DNA of 64,000 bases. Origin: Tabrizicola_A sp965284335. GTDB taxonomy: Bacteria > Pseudomonadota > Alphaproteobacteria > Rhodobacterales > Rhodobacteraceae. The translations under genes and the position numbers were made by a program. The notes under the pieces were generated by a model. It was not told the DNA's origin and ran no database searches. It worked only from the letters and a program-made list of their open reading frames with translations. The DNA is taken from assembly GCF_965284335.1 (NCBI RefSeq), contig NZ_OZ260076.1. The stretch is one strand, 5' to 3'. Shown in pieces: positions 15,947-24,597 of the stretch (position 1 is the stretch's first letter; each line of letters opens with the position of its first letter).

Positions 15947-17068
15947 ATGTCAAAACCGCGCGAAAACCATCGTGAGGATGTGGCCGGTCGGGCGAATGTC
16001 GAAGATACGCCCGAACTTCTGGCCTATTATGACGAGTTGGACAAACACCACGCCGGGGCTTTGTGGACGGTCGCCAATAAGATCGAACCTTGGGAGCCGA
16101 AAAGCCAGTCTGTCCCAGTGGTCTGGCGCTACAAGGACCTGCGCGACCATGTGATCCGCTCGGTCGATCTCGTGACGCCGGAAAAGGCCGGACGACGAGT
16201 GATCTATCTCAACAACCCCGGCCGCAGCGATGTCGCCGCCGCCGTCGGCTGGATTTACGCCGGCCTCCAGGTGATGAACCCCGGCGAGGTGGCAAGCGCC
16301 CACCGCCATTCGGCAAGCGCGATCCGCTTCATCATGGAAGGCCGCGGCGCCTATACGGTGGTGGATGGCCACAAGATGACGCTGGGCGCAAATGACTTTG
16401 TGCTAACGCCAAATGGCACCTGGCACGAACATGGCGTCTCTGCCGATGGCTCGCTCTGCCTTTGGCAGGATGGCCTCGACATCCCCTTCGTCAACGCGAT
16501 GGAGGCGAATTTCTACGAGGTCCACCCCGATCTCAATCAGGCCGTGGGCTATACCGTTGATGACATGACGAAAACCTGGGGCAATGCTGGGCTGACGCCG
16601 TCCACGGGCAAGTGGTCGCACGGCTATTCGCCGATGTTCAAATATGAATGGGAACCAACCTATGCGGCGCTGACGAAATACGCCGCCTGCACCGAAGGCA
16701 GCCCGTTTGACGGGGTGATGATGGAATACGTCAACCCCACCAACAACGGCCCGGTGATGCGCACGCTGGGTGCCTCGATGCAGATGCTGCGCGCGGGCGA
16801 ACAGACCAAGGCCCACCGCCACACCGGCAGCTATCTTTACCACGTCGCCAAGGGGCGCGGCTATTCGATCATCAACGGCAAACGGTTCGACTGGTCGGAA
16901 CGCGATATCTTCTGCGTCCCCTCCTGGGCCTGGCATGAACATGTTAATCTCGATGACCGCAACGACGCCTGCCTCTTCTGCCTGTCGGACATCCCCGTGA
17001 TGCGCGCCCTGTCGCTCTACCGCGAAGAGGCCTTTGCCGACAACAACGGCCACCAGCCCATCTTGTAA
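15947..17068 (+). CDS. gtdA: Gentisate 1,2-dioxygenase
   Basis: This 373-residue bicupin Fe(II) ring-cleavage dioxygenase converts gentisate to maleylpyruvate. The first cupin shows HRHSASAIRFIMEGRGAYT and the later metal His of WHEHG (around residue 160). The second cupin shows AHRHTGSYLYHVAKGRGYS and WHEHVN near the end. The start at 15947 follows AAGGAG. The FAH-family hydrolase begins nine bases downstream and would act on the ring-cleavage product. The family also includes 1-hydroxy-2-naphthoate and salicylate dioxygenases, so gentisate is likely but not proven. Confidence 0.88.
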   Translation: MSKPRENHREDVAGRANVEDTPELLAYYDELDKHHAGALWTVANKIEPWEPKSQSVPVVWRYKDLRDHVIRSVDLVTPEKAGRRVIYLNNPGRSDVAAAVGWIYAGLQVMNPGEVASAHRHSASAIRFIMEGRGAYTVVDGHKMTLGANDFVLTPNGTWHEHGVSADGSLCLWQDGLDIPFVNAMEANFYEVHPDLNQAVGYTVDDMTKTWGNAGLTPSTGKWSHGYSPMFKYEWEPTYAALTKYAACTEGSPFDGVMMEYVNPTNNGPVMRTLGASMQMLRAGEQTKAHRHTGSYLYHVAKGRGYSIINGKRFDWSERDIFCVPSWAWHEHVNLDDRNDACLFCLSDIPVMRALSLYREEAFADNNGHQPIL

Positions 17069-17077
17069 GGAAATCCC

Positions 17078-17998
17078 ATGAAACTCGTGACCTACCGGGC
17101 ATCGGTTGAAGATGCCGCCCGCCTTGGCGTGATCGTCGATGATCTGGTGGTGGATGTGGCCGCCCTGGGCGAGGCTTATGGCGAAGATCTGCCTGCAACT
17201 ATGCTGGGCCTGATCGACGCCGGCCGTCCCGGCCTAAACGCGCTGCAAGCCTGCCTTGATGAGGCTGATGGCGTTTTCCCGATCCACACCGCAACCGCGC
17301 TGGCCAATGTCCGGCTCCTTGCCCCCATCCCGCGGCCAAGGAAGAACATCTTCGGCATCGGGTTGAACTACCTCGACCATGTGCTCGAAAGCGCCAAGGC
17401 GCTTGATACCAACGATGCACTTCCGAAACAGCCGGTGATCTTCTCCAAACCCCCCACCGCCGTCATCGGCCCGGATGAGCCGATCTTGCACAATGCCAAG
17501 ATCACTCAGCAATTGGATTGGGAAGTGGAACTCGCCGTCATCATTGGCACCCGCGCCACCCGCATCACGCGCCAAAACGCGCTGAAACATGTCTTCGGCT
17601 ATTCGGTGATGATCGATGTCTCGGCCCGCGACAACCGCCGCGCTGGGCAATGGATCGTCTCCAAGGGGATGGACAGCTTCGCACCCTTCGGCCCGGTGAT
17701 CGTAACGGCAGATGAAATCCCCGACCCGCAAACCCTCGACCTCTGGCTCACCGTCAACGGCGTCGAAAAGCAGCGCTCGAACACCGCCAAGATGCTCTTC
17801 AAGGTCGACGAACTCATCGCCGACATCTCCCAAGGCATCACGTTGGAGCCCGGCGACATTATCGCCTCAGGCACCCCCGAAGGCGTCGGTGCCGGTCGCG
17901 ACCCGCAGGAATTCATGTGGCCCGGCGATACGGTTGTCGCTTGCGTCGAAGGCATTGGCGCGCTGCGTCACCCGGTTGTCAACTCAACGCCGGACTGA
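17078..17998 (+). CDS. Fumarylacetoacetate hydrolase family protein (probable fumarylpyruvate or maleylpyruvate hydrolase)
   Basis: This 306-residue FAH-fold hydrolase has the signature IFGIGLNYLDHVLES, the metal-binding DWEVELAVIIG and the catalytic SKGMDSFAPFGPVI segment, ending with the conserved SGTPEGVGAG motif. Coupled to the gentisate dioxygenase gene, it most likely hydrolyses the C-C bond of maleyl- or fumaryl-pyruvate to give pyruvate plus maleate or fumarate. No maleylpyruvate isomerase is visible nearby, so either direct maleylpyruvate hydrolysis or an isomerase elsewhere is implied. Confidence 0.87.
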   Translation: MKLVTYRASVEDAARLGVIVDDLVVDVAALGEAYGEDLPATMLGLIDAGRPGLNALQACLDEADGVFPIHTATALANVRLLAPIPRPRKNIFGIGLNYLDHVLESAKALDTNDALPKQPVIFSKPPTAVIGPDEPILHNAKITQQLDWEVELAVIIGTRATRITRQNALKHVFGYSVMIDVSARDNRRAGQWIVSKGMDSFAPFGPVIVTADEIPDPQTLDLWLTVNGVEKQRSNTAKMLFKVDELIADISQGITLEPGDIIASGTPEGVGAGRDPQEFMWPGDTVVACVEGIGALRHPVVNSTPD

Positions 17999-18012
17999 TT
18001 TCATCTGTTCAC

Positions 18013-18048
18013 AAATATCCCGGGGGTCCGGGGGCTGGCCCCCGGTCC
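18013..18048 (+). repeat. GC-rich extragenic palindromic repeat, copy 1
   Basis: A 36-base unit beginning AAATATCCCGGGGGTCC and containing the hairpin CCGGGGGCTGGCCCCCGG. The identical 36 bases recur at 43954-43989, and a diverged copy lies near 14681-14722. Here it sits between the FAH gene and the nitrilase gene and may attenuate or terminate transcription. Confidence 0.8.
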
Positions 18049-18069
18049 TGTCCGCACAAGGAACGCCAC

Positions 18070-19029
18070 ATGACCCTCACCGTCGCCGTCGCGCAAATCG
18101 CCTCGATCCCGTCCGACCCCATGGCCACCGCCGAAAAGGCCGCACAAACCTTGCGTGAGGCGGCAGGGAAAGGCGCGAGGCTTGTGGTCTTCCCCGAGGC
18201 GCTGATCGGCGGCTATCCGAAAGGCGCGAGCTTTGGCGCGCCCATCGGGATGCGCAAGGCGCAAGGCCGCGATGCCTTTGCCCGCTACCATGCCGCCGCG
18301 ATTGATCTGGAGGGCCCCGAAGTTGCCTGCCTGACCGAGGCGGCAAAGCAAACCGGCGCCTTCGCCGTGGTTGGCGTTATTGAACGCGATGGCGCCACGC
18401 TTTACTGCACCGTCCTTTACTTCGACGGCGCCAAGGGTCTTGTTGGCAAGCATAGAAAACTCATGCCCACCGCTGGTGAGCGTCTGATTTGGGGCTTTGG
18501 CGATGGCTCCACCATGCCCGTTTTCAAAACCGATTACGGCACCATCGGCGCCGTGATCTGCTGGGAAAACTACATGCCCGCGCTTCGGATGCATATGTAT
18601 CACCAAGGCGTCAGCCTTTATTGCGCGCCCACGGCGGACGACCGCGACACCTGGCTTGCCACCATGCAGCATATCGCCTTGGAAGGGCGCACATTTGTTC
18701 TGACCGCTTGCCAGCACATCACCCGCGCAGCCTTTGGTCCTGATCACGAATCCGCACTGGGCGATGATCCGAGCACAGTGATGATGCGGGGCGGATCTGC
18801 CATTATCGGCCCCTTGGGGCAGGTTCTCGCTGGCCCCGATTTTTCCGGCGAAGGCATCCTTTACGCCCAGATCGACCCGGCCGAAATCCTGCGCGCCAAA
18901 TTTGATTTCGACGTCACCGGCCATTATGCCCGTCCGGACGTCTTTCAACTGACTGTCGACACAAGGCCCAAAACCGCAGTCAAAACCGCGCAGGCTTCTG
19001 TCGACCATGCCGCAATAAAGGATCTGTAA
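18070..19029 (+). CDS. Nitrilase-family carbon-nitrogen hydrolase
   Basis: This 319-residue protein has the Glu-Lys-Cys triad: Glu in VFPEALIGGYPKG, Lys in GKHRKLMPTAGER and Cys in AVICWENYMPALR. The sequence following the cysteine (CWENYMP) is that of true nitrilases (branch 1) rather than amidases, so the predicted reaction is hydrolysis of a nitrile to acid plus ammonia. The start at 18070 (MTLTVAVAQIAS) fits. It overlaps the flavin reductase start by TAATG. Placement after gentisate genes suggests an aromatic nitrile or hydroxy-aromatic nitrile as substrate, which is inference. Confidence 0.9.
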   Translation: MTLTVAVAQIASIPSDPMATAEKAAQTLREAAGKGARLVVFPEALIGGYPKGASFGAPIGMRKAQGRDAFARYHAAAIDLEGPEVACLTEAAKQTGAFAVVGVIERDGATLYCTVLYFDGAKGLVGKHRKLMPTAGERLIWGFGDGSTMPVFKTDYGTIGAVICWENYMPALRMHMYHQGVSLYCAPTADDRDTWLATMQHIALEGRTFVLTACQHITRAAFGPDHESALGDDPSTVMMRGGSAIIGPLGQVLAGPDFSGEGILYAQIDPAEILRAKFDFDVTGHYARPDVFQLTVDTRPKTAVKTAQASVDHAAIKDL

Positions 19030-19664
19030 TGTATTGGGATATGGACGCGGTGGAAGAACCCATCGCCTATAAACTCTTGGCTGCCACCATCATGCCGCGC
19101 CCCATTGCATGGGTGGTCACCCAAGACCAAGAGGGCCGGATCAACGCCGCCCCCTACAGCTTTTTCAACGCGATGGGGTCCGAGCCGCCAACCGTGGTTT
19201 TGGGCATTCAGTCCGACACTGGGCGTGGCTTCAAAGATACCGCGGCAAATATCCATGCCACGGGGGAATTCGTGATCAATCTCGTGCCTGAATCCATGGC
19301 ACCTGCGATGAATATCACCGCGCTCGACGCGCCGCCGGGGATGAATGAGTTGGACATCGCCGGCCTCGAAGCCGTGCCTTCGACCCAAGTTAAACCGCCG
19401 CGGATCAAGGGAAGTCCGGTTGCCTTTGAATGTGTGCTGCATTCGTCGGTGGTGACGGGCCCCTATCAGACCGTCGTCATTGGCCGCGTCAAAGCGGTGC
19501 ATATTGATGACCGCTTTGTTTTGAATAAAGAGCGCGCCCATATCGACACCCCGGCGCTGGGCCTTGTGGGGCGCAGCTATGGTTCGACCTATGTGCGCAC
19601 CCAAGACAGTTTTGATCTGGTCCGGCCGAAATGGGACAGCTGGACCGGCCCCGGCAAAAGCTGA
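19029..19664 (+). CDS. Flavin reductase-like FMN-binding protein
   Basis: This 211-residue split-barrel protein of the flavin-reductase-like family has the PRPIAWVVT and NAAPYSFFNAMGSEPPTVVLG segments typical of FMN binding. Members supply reduced flavin to two-component monooxygenases or are themselves small reductases. It is translationally coupled to the nitrilase gene. No flavin-dependent monooxygenase lies adjacent, so its partner is unknown. Confidence 0.86.
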   Translation: MYWDMDAVEEPIAYKLLAATIMPRPIAWVVTQDQEGRINAAPYSFFNAMGSEPPTVVLGIQSDTGRGFKDTAANIHATGEFVINLVPESMAPAMNITALDAPPGMNELDIAGLEAVPSTQVKPPRIKGSPVAFECVLHSSVVTGPYQTVVIGRVKAVHIDDRFVLNKERAHIDTPALGLVGRSYGSTYVRTQDSFDLVRPKWDSWTGPGKS

Positions 19665-19709
19665 TCGGTTGGCGTAACCTCTGACCTTTGCACCATTTGC
19701 CCTGCGGTT

Positions 19710-19746
19710 CCCCTGATTTTCGATGAAAATCAGGGGGCTTTGTTTT
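19710..19746 (+). terminator. Palindromic terminator after the nitrilase/flavin reductase operon
   Basis: CCCCTGATTTTC-GAT-GAAAATCAGGGG at 19710-19736 is a perfect hairpin followed by GCTTTGTTTT. It shares the TTTTCGNNGAAAA core with repeats at 19784 and 24597-24643. Confidence 0.7.
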
Positions 19747-19773
19747 GACGTGTCGGTGCCTGATCCCACCCAA

Positions 19774-19810
19774 GGGGCAAACCCTGATTTTCGACGAAAA
19801 TCAGTTGCCC
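19774..19810. repeat. TTTTCGACGAAAA palindrome, second copy
   Basis: The core CTGATTTTCGACGAAAATCAG spans 19784-19804 and is extended by GGGGCAA/TTGCCC arms on either side. It lies upstream of hemP. The same core occurs at 19713-19733 and twice at 24597-24643. It may be an operator or an RNA hairpin. Confidence 0.7.
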
Positions 19811-19942
19811 TGAGCCCATGGCACCCCTGATTTCATCTGTGACTTTACAAACCCGACAGTTTTGATAAGGTAATATCGCAAGCCAGCCCTTCAGGCCAGC
19901 CATCCGACCTGACCCACACTCCATTCACCAAAGGGCCGCGCC

Positions 19943-20116
19943 ATGACCGCACAAATTTCGCCAAACGCTTTTGTTGCATCCCCTCTTTCCCCCTCGCTGC
20001 CGCAGCATGACGCCAAAGATCTGACCAAGGGTGGCCACCTCGCGCTCATCACCCTGAACGATCAGATCTATGCTTTGCGAATCACCCGACAGGGCAAGTT
20101 GATCCTGACCAAATAG
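19943..20116 (+). CDS. hemP: Hemin uptake protein HemP
   Basis: This 57-residue protein starts MTAQISPNAF and ends LRITRQGKLILTK, the strongly conserved HemP C-terminal signature, preceded by HDAKDLTKGGHLALITLNDQ. HemP is a small cytoplasmic protein that promotes heme-uptake gene expression under iron limitation. No heme transporter genes are adjacent, so it is a stand-alone copy. A CGCGCC segment precedes the ATG, but no strong Shine-Dalgarno is visible. It is short enough to be overlooked in automatic calls. Confidence 0.88.
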   Translation: MTAQISPNAFVASPLSPSLPQHDAKDLTKGGHLALITLNDQIYALRITRQGKLILTK

Positions 20117-20198
20117 GCCAATTGCCTTCGGAAAAGGCAGGCTGTGGCAGCTCGCTTGGTTTTGAACCATATCTGGCAGGGCCTAAAGCGACATTTCG

Positions 20199-20227
20199 TT
20201 GACAGAAGGCGCCCGGCTTGCACTAAT
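20199..20227 (+). promoter_or_regulatory. Candidate sigma-70 promoter for the polyamine-type transporter operon
   Basis: TTGACA at 20199-20204 is followed after 17 bases by ACTAAT at 20222-20227. It lies about 140 bases upstream of the solute-binding protein start. The -35 matches consensus but the -10 is weak. Confidence 0.35.
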
Positions 20228-20364
20228 CTGGCGCTATCGACGGGACTTGGCTGGCGCTGTCACATTGCAGCTAAGGACCGGCTTTATGATGTCGCAAAAT
20301 GACGGGATGGCATGACCTTACCCGCAACACCTCCGGACCACCGGACCAACCCAGGGAGACTTCT

Positions 20365-21492
20365 GTGACCAAATCTCTTGCCAATCTTAACCGCCGCAGC
20401 TTTCTCAAGCGCAGCGCCGCAGGTGTGGGCGCGCTTGCCGCCCCTGCGCTGATTTCGTCCAAGGCTCTGGCCTCGTCGGGCGAAATCAACTTTGTCGGCT
20501 GGGCAGGCTATCCGGGCCTGACCGAAAAGGTCTTCCCCGCCTTTGAGGCCGCGACCGGCATCAAGGTGAACTTCAAGGAACTTCCCGACCAAGACACCAT
20601 GTTCGGTGAAGCCAAGGTCGCGCTGGAAGCCGGCGGCATCGACATTATCGAGCCGACCATCGACCGCGTCGGCGCTTGGGACTCAAACGGTCTTCTGGGT
20701 ACGTTTGACGAATCCAAGCTGGCGATGGACAACTATCTGCCGGGTCTGGCCGATGGTGCCGCGGGTGAGCGTTCGCGTCCCGGTGGTCAGCTGAAATATG
20801 TGCCGTCCAATTGGGGCACCGAGGCCATGGTGGTGAACACTGCCGATGCCAAGCTGTCGTCCCCACCCTCGCTGGGTGATCTTTTCAGCGCGGACAATGC
20901 GGCCGTGATGCGTCCGCATTCGGCTCTGGCCGCTATGGGCCGCTGGCTCGATGCCACGGGCCAACTGCCGCGTCCGTGGATGGACGGCTATTCCGAAATG
21001 GGCGCCATGGTCGAGTTGTGGGACATCGCGCTTGCCAAGGCTGTCGAGATGAAAGGCAATGTCGTGCAGTGGTGGTCGGGTGAAAACGAGGCCAACGCTG
21101 GCTTTACCGCCAATGGCGCCACCGTCGGCCTGTGCTGGGATTCGACCGGCTTCAACCTGCGCAATGACGGCTATGCCTATGTCGCGCCGGTCGAAGGTGC
21201 CTTCGCGTGGCATCAGGGCTTTGTCATGATGAAGAATGCTGCCAACGTCGAACAGGCGCATGAATTCGTCAAATTCGTCTCGACCGCCGAGGGCGCGGCT
21301 GGCTGGGCAACCGCCTTCTCGTCGAACCCGGTGGGCAAGGGCGCAGCTGATCTGATGGATCCCGAAGTGTCCAAGTACTACAACGGCACCTTCAACGACG
21401 AAGCGCTGTCCAAGCTGTGGTGGTGGCCCGACCAGTCGGCCGACTTCCTTGCCAAGCGCGCCGAATACGCCGACAAGTACAAGGCCGCCTGA
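20365..21492 (+). CDS. ABC transporter substrate-binding protein (spermidine/putrescine type), Tat-exported
   Basis: This 375-residue periplasmic protein of the PotD/solute-binding family 1 type has a twin-arginine signal (NRRSFLKRSAAGVGALAAPALISSKALA) with predicted cleavage after AlaLeuAla. The start is a GTG at 20365 preceded by GGGAG. The mature N-terminus (GEINFVGWAGYPGLTEKVFPAFEA) matches PotD-like polyamine binders. An intrinsic terminator follows at 21510, so this gene is likely made in excess over the downstream ATPase and permeases. The actual ligand is not proven. Confidence 0.87.
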   Translation: MTKSLANLNRRSFLKRSAAGVGALAAPALISSKALASSGEINFVGWAGYPGLTEKVFPAFEAATGIKVNFKELPDQDTMFGEAKVALEAGGIDIIEPTIDRVGAWDSNGLLGTFDESKLAMDNYLPGLADGAAGERSRPGGQLKYVPSNWGTEAMVVNTADAKLSSPPSLGDLFSADNAAVMRPHSALAAMGRWLDATGQLPRPWMDGYSEMGAMVELWDIALAKAVEMKGNVVQWWSGENEANAGFTANGATVGLCWDSTGFNLRNDGYAYVAPVEGAFAWHQGFVMMKNAANVEQAHEFVKFVSTAEGAAGWATAFSSNPVGKGAADLMDPEVSKYYNGTFNDEALSKLWWWPDQSADFLAKRAEYADKYKAA

Positions 21493-21509
21493 TCAGGGCT
21501 GCCAAAGGG

Positions 21510-21546
21510 GGACGCCGGGCCGCAATGCCCGGCGTCCTTTTTTTTG
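21510..21546 (+). terminator. Intrinsic terminator between binding-protein and ATPase genes
   Basis: GGACGCCGGGC-CGCAAT-GCCCGGCGTCC is followed by eight T. Partial read-through would set a high binding-protein to permease ratio. Confidence 0.9.
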
Positions 21547-21661
21547 TGCGCAGCCTTTGGTGCTGGACTGAAAGCCAAGGAAATCTGGCTATATCGCTTG
21601 CATGGCACATCGGGCCTGCTAGGCTCCAACAAAACCATAAAGACAGGGAGAAAGACGATCC

Positions 21662-22744
21662 ATGAGTGCAGGGATTGATCTTGAAAACGTGTGTTGCGAC
21701 TTTGGCAGTTTTCGGGCCGTGGACAATGCCAATGTCTCCATCAAACCGGGAGAGTTCTTTTCGTTCCTTGGCCCGTCAGGCTGTGGCAAGACAACCATCC
21801 TGCGCATGATCTCGGGCTTTATTGATCCGACAGAGGGCCAGATCAAGATTGGTGGCAAGGACATGAAGGGCCAGCGACCAAACCAGCGTCCCACGGCGCT
21901 GATCTTTCAAAATCTGGCGCTGTTTCCGCTGATGCCCATCTGGGAAAACATCGCCTTCGGGCTTGAGATGCGCGGGGTCGACAAGGCCACCCGCCGCGCC
22001 AAGGCCGAAGAATTGCTGCGCTTGGTCGATTTGCCAGATGCGGCGGATAAGATGGTCAGCCAGCTTTCGGGTGGTCAAAAGCAGCGCGTGGCGATTGCGC
22101 GGGCGCTGGCGGTGGAACCGGCGGTGATGCTCTTGGACGAACCCCTTTCGGCGCTGGACCTGAAACTGCGCCAGCATATGCGCGCCGAACTTCGCGCCAT
22201 CCAAAAGCGCACCGGCGTGACCTTCATCTACATCACCCACGATCAGGGCGAGGCCTTGGCCATGTCCGACCGTGTCGGCGTGATGAGCCAAGGCCGCATT
22301 CAGCAAATCGCCGATCCGCGCGATATCTACAACAATCCAGTCAATGGCTTTGTCGCCTCTTTCGTGGGCGAAAACAATGTGTTCGAGGGCAGCGCAGGTG
22401 TGGCCGCTGACGGGATCGCAAGCTTTGACACCGCCCTTGGTTCCTTCCGCGCGCGTCTGGCCCCCGATGCGGTGGGCAAGGCTGTGAAGCTTTATGTGCG
22501 GCCCGAACACACCACGCTGGCCAAAACCAAAGCGGGTGAAAATTCGGTGCCGGTGACCGTGACCGAGGTGTCGTTTGAAGGGGCCTTCATCACGGTGCAT
22601 GGGGTCAGCGAGAACGGCAAAGTGATCACCGCTGAAATCCGCAATGACGGCTCGGCCACGGTGCCCGAGATCGGGGCCAAGCTGCATGCGCGCTTTGATG
22701 CCGCCCGCGCCTCGTTGCTGCCTGATGCGAATGTAAGGGGGTAG
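21662..22744 (+). CDS. ABC transporter ATP-binding protein (PotA-like)
   Basis: This 360-residue ATPase has Walker A GPSGCGKTT (about residues 38-46), signature LSGGQKQRVAIARAL, Walker B MLLDEPLSALD, switch histidine ITHDQGEAL and a C-terminal TOBE regulatory domain (LYVRPEHT onwards). The start follows AGGGAGA. Together with the two permeases downstream it forms an importer of the spermidine/putrescine class that powers uptake through the inner membrane. Confidence 0.92.
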   Translation: MSAGIDLENVCCDFGSFRAVDNANVSIKPGEFFSFLGPSGCGKTTILRMISGFIDPTEGQIKIGGKDMKGQRPNQRPTALIFQNLALFPLMPIWENIAFGLEMRGVDKATRRAKAEELLRLVDLPDAADKMVSQLSGGQKQRVAIARALAVEPAVMLLDEPLSALDLKLRQHMRAELRAIQKRTGVTFIYITHDQGEALAMSDRVGVMSQGRIQQIADPRDIYNNPVNGFVASFVGENNVFEGSAGVAADGIASFDTALGSFRARLAPDAVGKAVKLYVRPEHTTLAKTKAGENSVPVTVTEVSFEGAFITVHGVSENGKVITAEIRNDGSATVPEIGAKLHARFDAARASLLPDANVRG

Positions 22745-22747
22745 CCG

Positions 22748-23674
22748 ATGCAAGATCTGTTGCGCCGCTATGGTCCGGGCCTGTCGGGCCTGATCGTGCT
22801 TCTGGTGGCCTTTTGGCTGATCATGCTGGTGATCATGCCCAATATCACCCTTTTTGAACAAAGCTTCCGGCCCTATTTGCCAGTGGCCGAGGTGGGGGGA
22901 CCCCGCGACGTTTACAGCTTGGGCAATTATGCCAAGGTCTTTGACGGGTTGGTGCAAACCAGCCTGTTTGGGATCAATTTCCAAGTGCCGGTTCATGTGA
23001 AGACCTTTTCGCAGACCATCTGGTATTCCATGGTGGTGACGATCATCTGCTTTGGTCTGGCCTATCCTTTGGCCTATTACATGGCCAAGATCGTCTCGCC
23101 GAAATCGGTGCCGACGCTGTTGCTTTTGCTCTTTGTCCCCTTGTGGGTGTCTGAGGTGCTGCGCGCCTTTGCTTGGTGGATCATTCTGGCCTTCAAAGGG
23201 CCGCTCAATGCCATGCTCTTGGGGCTTGGCCTGATCGAAGACCCGATCCGCTGGACCAATATGGGCTATACAGGCGTCATGGTGGGCTTGGTTTATACCT
23301 ATGTGCTGTTCATGCTGTTTCCGATCTACAACGCGATTTCCTCGCTCGACACCAACCAGATCGAGGCGGCGGATGATCTCGGGGCACCTTGGTGGAAGAT
23401 CCATTGGCGCATTGTGTTGCCCCATGCCAAACCGGGCATTGCAAGCGGCTCTGTCATGGTGTTCATGCTCTCGGCAGGCTCGCTTTTGGTGCCCTCGATC
23501 CTTGGATCGACCACGTCGCAGTGGTTCACCCAAACCATCGATCAATGGTTCAAGGACGCGCTCGATTGGAACACCGCCTCGGCCTATGCCTTCCTCTTGT
23601 TGATCCTTTGCACGGTCTTCGTCTCGGTCGCGATGAAGCTGTTCAGGGTCAAACTTTCTGACATCGCCAAGTAA
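22748..23674 (+). CDS. ABC transporter permease (PotB-like)
   Basis: This 308-residue inner-membrane protein has about six hydrophobic helices and the EAA cytoplasmic loop (IEAADDLGAPWWKIHWRIVLP) that contacts the ATPase. It starts three bases after the ATPase stop. The long periplasmic N-terminal loop (EQSFRPYLPVAEVGG) is typical of PotB relatives. Confidence 0.9.
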   Translation: MQDLLRRYGPGLSGLIVLLVAFWLIMLVIMPNITLFEQSFRPYLPVAEVGGPRDVYSLGNYAKVFDGLVQTSLFGINFQVPVHVKTFSQTIWYSMVVTIICFGLAYPLAYYMAKIVSPKSVPTLLLLLFVPLWVSEVLRAFAWWIILAFKGPLNAMLLGLGLIEDPIRWTNMGYTGVMVGLVYTYVLFMLFPIYNAISSLDTNQIEAADDLGAPWWKIHWRIVLPHAKPGIASGSVMVFMLSAGSLLVPSILGSTTSQWFTQTIDQWFKDALDWNTASAYAFLLLILCTVFVSVAMKLFRVKLSDIAK

Positions 23675-23686
23675 GGGGGGGATATC

Positions 23687-24562
23687 ATGCATAAGCTTCG
23701 ACTGAATCTCGCCCACGCCTATATGGTGCTGTTCCTGATCTATATGATCGCGCCTTTGGTCGTTATGTCGGGGGCGGCGTTTAACGACAGCAAACTGCCC
23801 TCAATCGTGCCGTGGAAGGGCTTTACCACCCATTGGTTCAGCGACATGCTGGCCGATCAGCGCATGATGCTGGCCTTTGGCAACAGCCTTTGGGTGGCCG
23901 TTGCAGTGGCGGTGATCGCCATTATCATCGGCACGGCTTCGGCCATTCTCATCAACTCGATTTCCGGGCGCGTGCGGACGGTGATCTATGGGATGATGAT
24001 TTCAACCATCCTGATCCCCGGGGTGGTGATCGGCATTTCCACCATGATCATGTGGACCAAACTGGGGGGCGCGATCTTTGGCCCGGATGGCAAGCCTTGG
24101 CCCTTCGTGCCGGGTCTGCACCTGTCGGTGCTTGGGCAGGTCAGCTATATCGCCGCTATGGTGATGCTGCTGGTTCTGGCACGTTTGCAATCCTTTGATG
24201 CGGGCCTGGAAGAGGCGGCGCTGGATTTGGGCGCAAGCCATGGTCAGGTGATGCGCCGCATCCTCTTGCCGCATCTTTACCCGGCCATTCTGGCGGGGGG
24301 GGCGGTGGCCTTCTTCCAGTCGATCGAGAATTTCAACGTCACCCAGTTTACGCGGGGTGGGGCTGATACGCTGACGGTCTATGTCTTCTCCAAGGTGCGC
24401 GCAGGGATCACGCCTACGATCAATGCGCTGGCGTTTTTGCTGATCCTTGTCACGCTGGCGCTGGCCCTGATCTATGAGATCAACCGTCGGCGTCTGGCCC
24501 GGATCGAGGCCGCACGTCAGGCCGAAGCCCGCCGGGCCGAAGCCTTGGAAGAGGCGATCTGA
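23687..24562 (+). CDS. ABC transporter permease (PotC-like)
   Basis: This 291-residue inner-membrane protein is the last gene of the importer operon. It has about six helices and the EAA loop LEEAALDLGASHGQVMRRILLP. The C-terminus is an unusual glutamate/arginine-rich coil (IEAARQAEARRAEALEEAI), probably cytoplasmic. The gene is 12 bases from the preceding permease and is followed at once by a strong hairpin terminator. Confidence 0.9.
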   Translation: MHKLRLNLAHAYMVLFLIYMIAPLVVMSGAAFNDSKLPSIVPWKGFTTHWFSDMLADQRMMLAFGNSLWVAVAVAVIAIIIGTASAILINSISGRVRTVIYGMMISTILIPGVVIGISTMIMWTKLGGAIFGPDGKPWPFVPGLHLSVLGQVSYIAAMVMLLVLARLQSFDAGLEEAALDLGASHGQVMRRILLPHLYPAILAGGAVAFFQSIENFNVTQFTRGGADTLTVYVFSKVRAGITPTINALAFLLILVTLALALIYEINRRRLARIEAARQAEARRAEALEEAI

Positions 24563-24566
24563 CAGC

Positions 24567-24597
24567 AAAAAGGCCCGCGCATGCCGCGGGCCTTTTG
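24567..24597 (+). terminator. Terminator of the polyamine-type transporter operon
   Basis: AAAAGGCCCGCG-CATG-CCGCGGGCCTTTT forms a symmetrical hairpin with A and T tails. It can work on both strands, between convergent operons. Confidence 0.88.

Noticed and set aside
21776..23716. A 646-codon open frame on the minus strand across the ABC transporter genes
   Set aside because: It is antisense to the clear PotA/PotB-like genes and rich in His/Gln/Arg repeats expected from a GC-rich shadow frame. No domain is recognisable.
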